From positions 1 through 64,000 of the forward strand of contig JBKJUS010000169.1 of assembly GCA_046590575.1 (NCBI GenBank): 64,000 nucleotides of DNA, written 5' to 3'. The DNA comes from DATLNF01 sp046590575. GTDB lineage: Bacteria > Actinomycetota > Actinomycetes > BP-191. The position numbers and the translations under genes were made by a program. Under the pieces are notes generated by a model. It saw only the letters and a program-made list of their open reading frames with translations, had not been told where the DNA came from and did no database searches. Position 1 is the first letter of the stretch. Each line of letters starts with the position of its first letter. Below are positions 58,782-64,000 of this stretch, piece after piece.

Positions 58782-60218
58782 GTGCACCGTCGACGCATCC
58801 CTACCACCGTGGCGGGCATCGTCATCGCCGTGCTCGTCGTGCTCTCCTTGCCGTCATCGGCTCAAGCCGCTGCGCCACGCGGTTTCCGCGTTGTTGGACG
58901 ACAGGTCCTGGCCACGGGAGTGCAGCACTTGACCTATGTTCGCGACAGCCCACGGGCAGTCGCCCACGTCGCCATCGTGAAGAAGGATGCGGGCGTCCGC
59001 CTGGACTCCGTGGTGTCAGCCAACCGGGTGGCTGGGCCGGGGGGAACGCTCGAGACGACCAGCTCGATGTGTCGACGATTCCGCTGCATCATGGCGGTCA
59101 ACGGCGACTTCGCCACACCCAATGTCGGTACGCCGATCGGGGTCGCCGTCGCGGGCGAACAGCCGCTGCGCTCCGCCGGCAACCTCCATCAGCAGATGAC
59201 CGTCGCGACCACCGGGTCGATGACCAGCACCAAGCCGACGTGGTCCGGTTCCTTCGAGGGCAGTGACCTGGCCGATCGGCGTATCCACGGCGTCAACGTG
59301 CCGCGCGGTGTCGATCAGACCGTGCTCTACACCAACGGGTTCGCCACCACCACGCAGACGGACGGATCCGGAGCCGAGCTGCTGCTGCGCATCGTCGAGC
59401 CCGTCGGGCCCATCCGACTGGGCCAGTCAACCCTGGTCGAGATGATCGCCTTCCACGCCGGTGGCAACGTCACGATTCCGGCCCAGGGCGCCGTGCTCTC
59501 GGCGCACGGGGCGGGCATCCCGGTGCTTCAGCGGCTGTGGGAGGTCGCTGCGTCGGGCAGCAGCCGTCACCTGATGCTGCGGGTTTCCTCCGATGCCAGC
59601 AGTCGGGCGAGCGTCGGGGCCAGCCACGTGCTGGTGCGGGCCGGGCGACGCTGGTTCGCCAGCGACGGGAGCACCTTCGCCGAGCGCCGCCATCCGCGCA
59701 CGATGTCGGGGGTGACGCGCGACGGGACGACGCTCCTCGTCACCGTTGACGGACGCCAGCCTGGCCACAGCCTGGGGTTGACGTTGGGCGAGGCGACGGA
59801 CTTCATGGTCGGCCTCGGCGCTGTCGAGGCGGTCAACCACGACGGTGGCGGGTCCTCGACCTTCGTCATGCGCGGTCGTGTCGTCAACCGGCCGAGCGAC
59901 GGTCGCGAACGTGCGGTCACCAACTCCTGGGTCATCGTGGCGGGTCGCAGCGGGTCGCGGCCCTACGCCGAGCCCTGGCACGAGGGCACGCCGTTCGCCG
60001 ATGAGGACGCGGGCGCCGGAGAGTACGTCCTCGGACCGCCGACCGCGCCCGACCCGGTCGTATCTGCCGATGGCGCAGCCCCTGACCTGGTCGCGCTCGG
60101 GGCCGGGTTGGCCACCGAGCAGGGTGGGGCGTCGGCCCGGGTCGCCGCGGCAGCGATGGGGCTGTTGGCCGCTTCCGGGGTGGTCTACCGGTTTCGGCCA
60201 CCCAGGTCACCGGCATAG
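58782..60218 (+). CDS. Secreted phosphodiester glycosidase-family protein (NAGPA-like)
   Basis: A 478-residue exported protein. Signal peptide about 1-30 (SLPSSAQAA). The catalytic domain is of the NAGPA/phosphodiester glycosidase type: CIMAVNGDFA near residue 105, RHPRTMSGVTRDGTTLLVTVDGRQ and EAVNHDGGGSSTFV near 350, all conserved. It probably removes a sugar from a phosphodiester-linked wall or exopolysaccharide component. A C-terminal hydrophobic helix ending RFRPP may hold it in the membrane. Convergent overlap of 34 bp with the LPATG protein gene. Confidence 0.85.
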   Translation: MHRRRIPTTVAGIVIAVLVVLSLPSSAQAAAPRGFRVVGRQVLATGVQHLTYVRDSPRAVAHVAIVKKDAGVRLDSVVSANRVAGPGGTLETTSSMCRRFRCIMAVNGDFATPNVGTPIGVAVAGEQPLRSAGNLHQQMTVATTGSMTSTKPTWSGSFEGSDLADRRIHGVNVPRGVDQTVLYTNGFATTTQTDGSGAELLLRIVEPVGPIRLGQSTLVEMIAFHAGGNVTIPAQGAVLSAHGAGIPVLQRLWEVAASGSSRHLMLRVSSDASSRASVGASHVLVRAGRRWFASDGSTFAERRHPRTMSGVTRDGTTLLVTVDGRQPGHSLGLTLGEATDFMVGLGAVEAVNHDGGGSSTFVMRGRVVNRPSDGRERAVTNSWVIVAGRSGSRPYAEPWHEGTPFADEDAGAGEYVLGPPTAPDPVVSADGAAPDLVALGAGLATEQGGASARVAAAAMGLLAASGVVYRFRPPRSPA

Positions 60219-62056
60219 CGGATCCGGCGGATGCCAGCCGCCACGACGACGGCGGCCACGGCGAAACCGAGCAGCGCGAAGTCGGTGCCGGTTGCCGGCA
60301 GGGGAGCCGGCGTCGGAGCCGGGCGAGGTGTGGGACGCGGCGCCGGGGCGGGGGAGCCGGGTGCTGGCGCCGGACCGCCCGATGTCGGTCGCAGGCGTGG
60401 TCGGGCGTTCGGGGTGTGGTCGCTCAGCGGGTTGGGTGCGAGGACCAGGCGTACGACGTCGACGCCGCGAGTGATGTCCGACGTCATGATCCAGTAGGTC
60501 CTGGTGCCGTCGGCGTTGTCTTCCGTCTTGAAGACTTCGGCGGACCAGATGGCGTTGCCGGGCGTGTTGTAGAAGGCGACCTCCTCAAAGGACCACGTCC
60601 CGTCGTCAGCGACATCCCAGTCGACGATCTTGATGCCCTGGCTGTACCACGCCATCACGAGGCGCTGCTCGTCGGGCACCTGCTCGATGACGTGCACCGT
60701 GCAGAACGTCGGCGATGGCAGCGTTTGCTTGGTGATGAAGATCGCCTTGTTGCCTGCGGCGTCAAGGGCGTAACGCGGCTTCAGCGGGTCGCTGATGTCG
60801 AGAGTGTGGATGCCACCGTTGCCCATCGGGTTGTCGATGTTGGCCGGCGTGCAGGCCGCGCCGGGCGGCGCGATGCCCCCTCCGCGCTCGTCTGTGACGA
60901 ACATGAAGTCGTGGTCGGGTGTGGGATCGGCCTCGTGCGAGATCGCAACGTCGGCCCTCGGTGACGACGACGACGGCCCGTGGTTGTACGACGTGACGTA
61001 GCTCCAGCCCGTGGCCGCTGGGCTGCCGAGCTTCTTGAAGTTCTCGACGTCGTCGGCAGCAGCAGTGCCTTCGACGAAGTCGCAGTTGGTGACCTTGGCC
61101 GTCGTCAACGTGCCATCTACGACGGTGCAGGGAAGGGGAGTGCCCCGGACGTTGCCCTGGGCGTCGGTGAGGTCGCGTACGTCGATGACGACGGTCGCCT
61201 TGATCGCTGCGCAGTAAAGGCGGGTGCCCCGGCTGGTGATGTCGTGACAGCCGTTCCCGGTGTCCTCGGCTGCGGGCACACCGTCAGTTTCGGTGGCTCG
61301 TCCGGTCCAATCGGCCTGCAGCGGGATGCGGAAGACCTTCGGTCGGCACTTCACCCGCTTGACCTCGAGTGGGTCTGCGGCGTTGCCGAGGCAGGAGCGG
61401 ATGTCGAGGACGTCGATCCAGGGTCGGCCGCCATCCGTCGTGGAGTTGTAGACGATCCACGGCCGGTTCACATCAACGGTGTTGGTGTGGGAGTAGCCCT
61501 CGTGGCGGGTCAGGTGCACCTCACGCAGGCTGTCCCCGTCGGGCACTGCAGCGATGCCGGTCACGTCGATCATCTCGAGCCCGGCGAACTCCGGGTCATG
61601 GCAGCGGAAGCGTCCGTCGGTCGCATCGATCACCAGCTCGGTCTGCTTCCGAGGGGTGGCAGTGGCGTCGTGCTGCAGGCTGGTGCTGCCGGTGCCTTGG
61701 TTAGGGCCGCCACACGCCGCCGAGCCGTGGTCGCCGACGAATTGGGGGTCGACCGTGCCATCGGCGTCGACCAGCTTGATGATCCGCTGCCCGGCGTGGC
61801 CGGCCGGTCCGCCGCCTAGGGTCCCCGAGGACGCATACGTCACGCCGTCCCGCTCGAAGAACTTCAGGTCGGTGCCCGGGTTGGCCACGAAGTGGGCCAG
61901 GTGCGTCCATGCCAGCGCCGGCAGACTGATCGCCGCGGCGGGAGGACCGTCCTGAATCGGCGTCACCGAGTCGGGGTCGGTGTGATCGGCTCCGGCGCCG
62001 CCGACCAGGGCGGTCGCGGACAAGGTCACGACGGCCGCGATGAGCCGAATGCGCAT
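60185..62056 (-). CDS. Sortase-type (LPATG) surface protein with LVIVD/propeller-like repeats
   Basis: A 623-residue secreted protein. Signal peptide MRIRLIAAVVTLSATALVGGAGA, then about 500 residues of beta-rich sequence with recurring segments (IIKLVDADGTVDP, IDVLDIRSCLG, IHTLDISDPLKPRYA, IKIVDWDVADDGTW) like LVIVD-type propellers. A Pro/Ala stalk (about 555-590) leads to LPATG, a hydrophobic stretch and RRIRYAG: a full sortase signal. Metal-like HD motifs (GNGCHDITS, SHEADPTPDHD) may be structural. Expected to be anchored to the wall; the role is unknown. ATG 62056 chosen to start the signal peptide. Confidence 0.82.
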   Translation of the reverse strand: MRIRLIAAVVTLSATALVGGAGADHTDPDSVTPIQDGPPAAAISLPALAWTHLAHFVANPGTDLKFFERDGVTYASSGTLGGGPAGHAGQRIIKLVDADGTVDPQFVGDHGSAACGGPNQGTGSTSLQHDATATPRKQTELVIDATDGRFRCHDPEFAGLEMIDVTGIAAVPDGDSLREVHLTRHEGYSHTNTVDVNRPWIVYNSTTDGGRPWIDVLDIRSCLGNAADPLEVKRVKCRPKVFRIPLQADWTGRATETDGVPAAEDTGNGCHDITSRGTRLYCAAIKATVVIDVRDLTDAQGNVRGTPLPCTVVDGTLTTAKVTNCDFVEGTAAADDVENFKKLGSPAATGWSYVTSYNHGPSSSSPRADVAISHEADPTPDHDFMFVTDERGGGIAPPGAACTPANIDNPMGNGGIHTLDISDPLKPRYALDAAGNKAIFITKQTLPSPTFCTVHVIEQVPDEQRLVMAWYSQGIKIVDWDVADDGTWSFEEVAFYNTPGNAIWSAEVFKTEDNADGTRTYWIMTSDITRGVDVVRLVLAPNPLSDHTPNARPRLRPTSGGPAPAPGSPAPAPRPTPRPAPTPAPLPATGTDFALLGFAVAAVVVAAGIRRIRYAGDLGGRNR

Positions 62057-62099
62057 GGGGTTCCTATCGAGGTTGGGTGGGGTCCGGGCCAGCACTTCG

Positions 62100-63545
62100 C
62101 TATTCGACGTCGAGTCCCAGGGCGGACTCGAAGCGGCCCTCTTCGAGCCGGTCCTTCACGGTGGTGAGGTAGCGGGCGGCGTCGGCGCCGTCGACAATGC
62201 GGTGGTCGTAGGTCAGTGCCAGGTACACCATTGAACGGATGGCCACGACCTCTCCCAGCTCTGAGTCGGAGATGACGACGGCGCGGCGTACGACGGAGCC
62301 GGTGCCGAGGATGGCGACCTGCGGCTGGTTGATGATCGGCGTGTCGAAGAGGGCTCCCCGGCTGCCGGTGTTGGTCAACGTGAAGGTGCCACCGCCCAGT
62401 TCGTCCGGAGTGACCTTGTTGGACCGGGTGCGCTGGGCGAGGTCGGCGACGTGACGTGCGATGCCCCCGATGTTGAGGTCACCGGCGTCCTTGATGACCG
62501 GGACGAGCAGGCCCCGCTCGGTATCGACGGCGATGCCGAGGTGCACGCTCTCGTGGTAGGTCACCGTGCCGGCCTCAAGGTCGATCGAGGAGTTGAGCAC
62601 CGGGTGGGTCTTGAGCGCCTCCACCGCGGCGACGGCGAAGAAGGGCATGAAGGAGAGCTTGGTGCCCTCTCGCGTTTCGAAGGCTGCCTTGGCCCGGTCG
62701 CGCAGCCGGGCGACCCGCGTGACGTCGACCTCGACGACGGTGGTGAGCTGGGCGCTCGTGTCGAGGGACTCGACCATCCGCGTTGCGATGACCTGGCGGA
62801 GTCGGCTGAGCTTCTCGGTCTTGCCCCGCAAGGCGGACCGAGTCGCGGTCGATGCCGCGTCGGACTTGGTGGGCTGCGCGGCGGGCGCGCTGGCGCTCGG
62901 GGCCGCCGTGGCAGCGACATCGCCCGTGGCAGTGACATCGCTCTTGGCAGCGCCACTGCCCTTGGCAGCGTCGAGGACGTCCTGCTTGCGGATCCGACCG
63001 CCGAGTCCAGTGCCGGTCACCGACGCGAGGTCGACACCGTGCTCGCCCGCGAGCTTGCGCACCAGGGGTGTGACGTACTTGCCTTCGGCGTCGCTGTCCA
63101 GCGCCGGTGCGTCCGAGGACTGTGCGTCCGAGGTCTGTGCGTCCGACGCCGATGCGTCCGACGCCGGGGCAGCGGGCGCTGGTGTCTCGGCCTCGGGGGC
63201 CACGGCTTCGACGGGCGGCGCCTCTTCCGCGGCCGGAGCGGCTGGCTCTGCATCGGCTGGCTCAACGACGGATGTCTGGGGGTCGGCCGAACCGGGGCTC
63301 TCCGAGCCGCCCTCGTCGATCACGGCCAGCTCGGTGCCGACCGCGACGGTCTCGTCCTCCTGCACCTTGATCGAGGTCACGACGCCGGCGGAAGGCGACG
63401 GGATCTCGGTGTCGACCTTGTCGGTCGACACCTCGAGCAGCGGCTCGTCGGCCTCGACGCGCTCGCCTTCTTTCTTCAGCCACCGGGTGACGGTGCCCTC
63501 CTGCACGCTCTCGCCGAGGCGAGGCATGGTGACCGAGACCGGCAT
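62100..63545 (-). CDS. sucB: Dihydrolipoamide acyltransferase, E2 of a 2-oxoacid dehydrogenase complex
   Basis: A 481-residue E2 protein. One N-terminal lipoyl domain (K43 in STDKVDTEIPSP), an Ala/Pro/Glu linker with short tandem repeats, a peripheral-subunit binding domain (VTPLVRKLAGEHGVDLASVTGTGLGGRIRKQDVL, about 157-192) and a catalytic domain ending with the active-site His/Asp in YDHRIVDGADA. In actinobacteria the corresponding gene supplies the succinyl- or acetyl-transferase of mixed PDH/OGDH complexes; sucB is the usual name. 30 bp downstream of lpd and near lipA/lipB, which make its cofactor. Confidence 0.93.
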   Translation of the reverse strand: MPVSVTMPRLGESVQEGTVTRWLKKEGERVEADEPLLEVSTDKVDTEIPSPSAGVVTSIKVQEDETVAVGTELAVIDEGGSESPGSADPQTSVVEPADAEPAAPAAEEAPPVEAVAPEAETPAPAAPASDASASDAQTSDAQSSDAPALDSDAEGKYVTPLVRKLAGEHGVDLASVTGTGLGGRIRKQDVLDAAKGSGAAKSDVTATGDVAATAAPSASAPAAQPTKSDAASTATRSALRGKTEKLSRLRQVIATRMVESLDTSAQLTTVVEVDVTRVARLRDRAKAAFETREGTKLSFMPFFAVAAVEALKTHPVLNSSIDLEAGTVTYHESVHLGIAVDTERGLLVPVIKDAGDLNIGGIARHVADLAQRTRSNKVTPDELGGGTFTLTNTGSRGALFDTPIINQPQVAILGTGSVVRRAVVISDSELGEVVAIRSMVYLALTYDHRIVDGADAARYLTTVKDRLEEGRFESALGLDVE

Positions 63546-63575
63546 GGGTAGACCCTTCGCGTGTCGTGCTGGTGG

Positions 63576-64000
63576 TTAGGAGTGGCTGTGCAGCGGCTTG
63601 CCGGCCAGCGCCAGGTGCGCCTCGCCGACCGCTTCGGACATCGTCGGGTGCGGGTGGATGAGCTGCGCGACCTCGCTGGGCAGTGCCTCCCAGTTGGTGA
63701 TCAGCTGCGCCTCGGCGATGAGCTCGCCGACTCGTGAGCCGACCATGTGTACGCCGAGCACCGGGCCATCCTTCTGCGCCACCAGCGTGACGGCGCCGGC
63801 CGTCTGCAGAATCTGGCTCTTGCCGTTGCCGGCGAGGTCGTAGGTCACGCTGACGACGTCGTACCCACGCTCCTTGGCGATCGCTGCGGTCAGGCCGACG
63901 GAGGCGACTTCGGGCTCGGAGTAGGTGACTTTCGGTACGCCGTCGTAGTCGACCGGCGCGGGGTCCAGACCGGCGATCTGCTCGGCGACGAGGATGCCCT
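63576..64000 (-). CDS. lpd: Dihydrolipoamide dehydrogenase (E3), C-terminal part
   Basis: 141 C-terminal residues of lipoamide dehydrogenase; the N-terminus is beyond the window. Readable landmarks: DGVPKVTYSEPEVASVGLTAA, VLGVHMVGSRVGELIAEAQL and the dimer-interface active base HPHPTMSEAVGEAHLALAGK with the His-Pro-x-x-x-Glu arrangement. It reoxidises the lipoyl group of the E2 encoded 30 bp downstream, passing electrons to NAD+ through FAD. Confidence 0.95.
   Translation of the reverse strand, partial: GILVAEQIAGLDPAPVDYDGVPKVTYSEPEVASVGLTAAIAKERGYDVVSVTYDLAGNGKSQILQTAGAVTLVAQKDGPVLGVHMVGSRVGELIAEAQLITNWEALPSEVAQLIHPHPTMSEAVGEAHLALAGKPLHSHS

Overview
This window is high-GC actinobacterial chromosome, most likely from Propionibacteriales (Nocardioides or a relative). 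That placement is inferred from very high GC at third codon positions, frequent GTG starts, four-base ATGA/GTGA gene overlaps, the grouping of two glutamine synthetases with glnE, GlnR-type boxes, an F420:NADPH reductase, a DUF4191 protein and the lipA-lipB-sucB-lpd block. No rRNA, tRNA, CRISPR array or intact insertion sequence was seen.

Layout. 1-5 kb: the end of an anti-sigma-type ATP-binding protein, an RNB-domain ribonuclease, an MFS exporter and small membrane proteins. 5-9 kb: an EgtE-like PLP enzyme divergent from a zinc-type ABC importer, with a perfect 7-1-7 Zur-like palindrome between them; the importer's ATPase gene carries a one-base frameshift. 9-16 kb: an M23 peptidase, a YibE/F membrane protein, a CbiX - F420 reductase - BtuF-like operon, and a secreted calcium-binding repeat protein with five exact-length 108-bp units. 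16-20.5 kb: a deletion scar of panB, NAD synthase, a cupredoxin and secreted proteins, one of them frameshifted.

20.5-32.6 kb is a + strand block: GlnA2-type glutamine synthetase, a divergent FtsH-type protease, a large secreted protein joining Asp-box repeats to an integrin/VWA-like domain, GlnE, an alpha/beta hydrolase and an MFS transporter. 32.6-38.3 kb is a - strand run whose distal part (38.3-35.3 kb) is the most unusual locus here: a TusA-like sulfur carrier, a DsrE-like protein, a TusA domain fused to a methionine-synthase (core MetE) domain, and a thioesterase, followed by two Gfo/Idh/MocA oxidoreductases, one with an extra N-terminal domain. 38.5-49.8 kb is accessory: trypsin-like protease, an LPLTG-tail protein with a glycosyltransferase, a GH18 hydrolase, YceI, a LAL regulator, secreted proteins and a stretch of gene fragments including an HNH endonuclease 3' end. 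49.8-64 kb: a regulator with its LuxR HTH at the N-terminus, GSI-beta glutamine synthetase with an upstream four-part GlnR box, DUF4191, an acyltransferase, lipA-lipB, a phosphodiester glycosidase, an LPATG-anchored protein, and sucB-lpd.

Two processes recur. Nitrogen assimilation: adenylylatable GlnA, its likely modifier GlnE, and GlnA2, with GlnR-like sites before both synthetases. Lipoate use: LipB and LipA supply the cofactor carried by the nearby E2 protein and reoxidised by Lpd. The TusA/DsrE/TusA-MetE/thioesterase operon is the best candidate for an undescribed system. Two single-base frameshifts and the panB deletion may reflect gene decay or consensus errors in the assembly; the sequence alone cannot decide.
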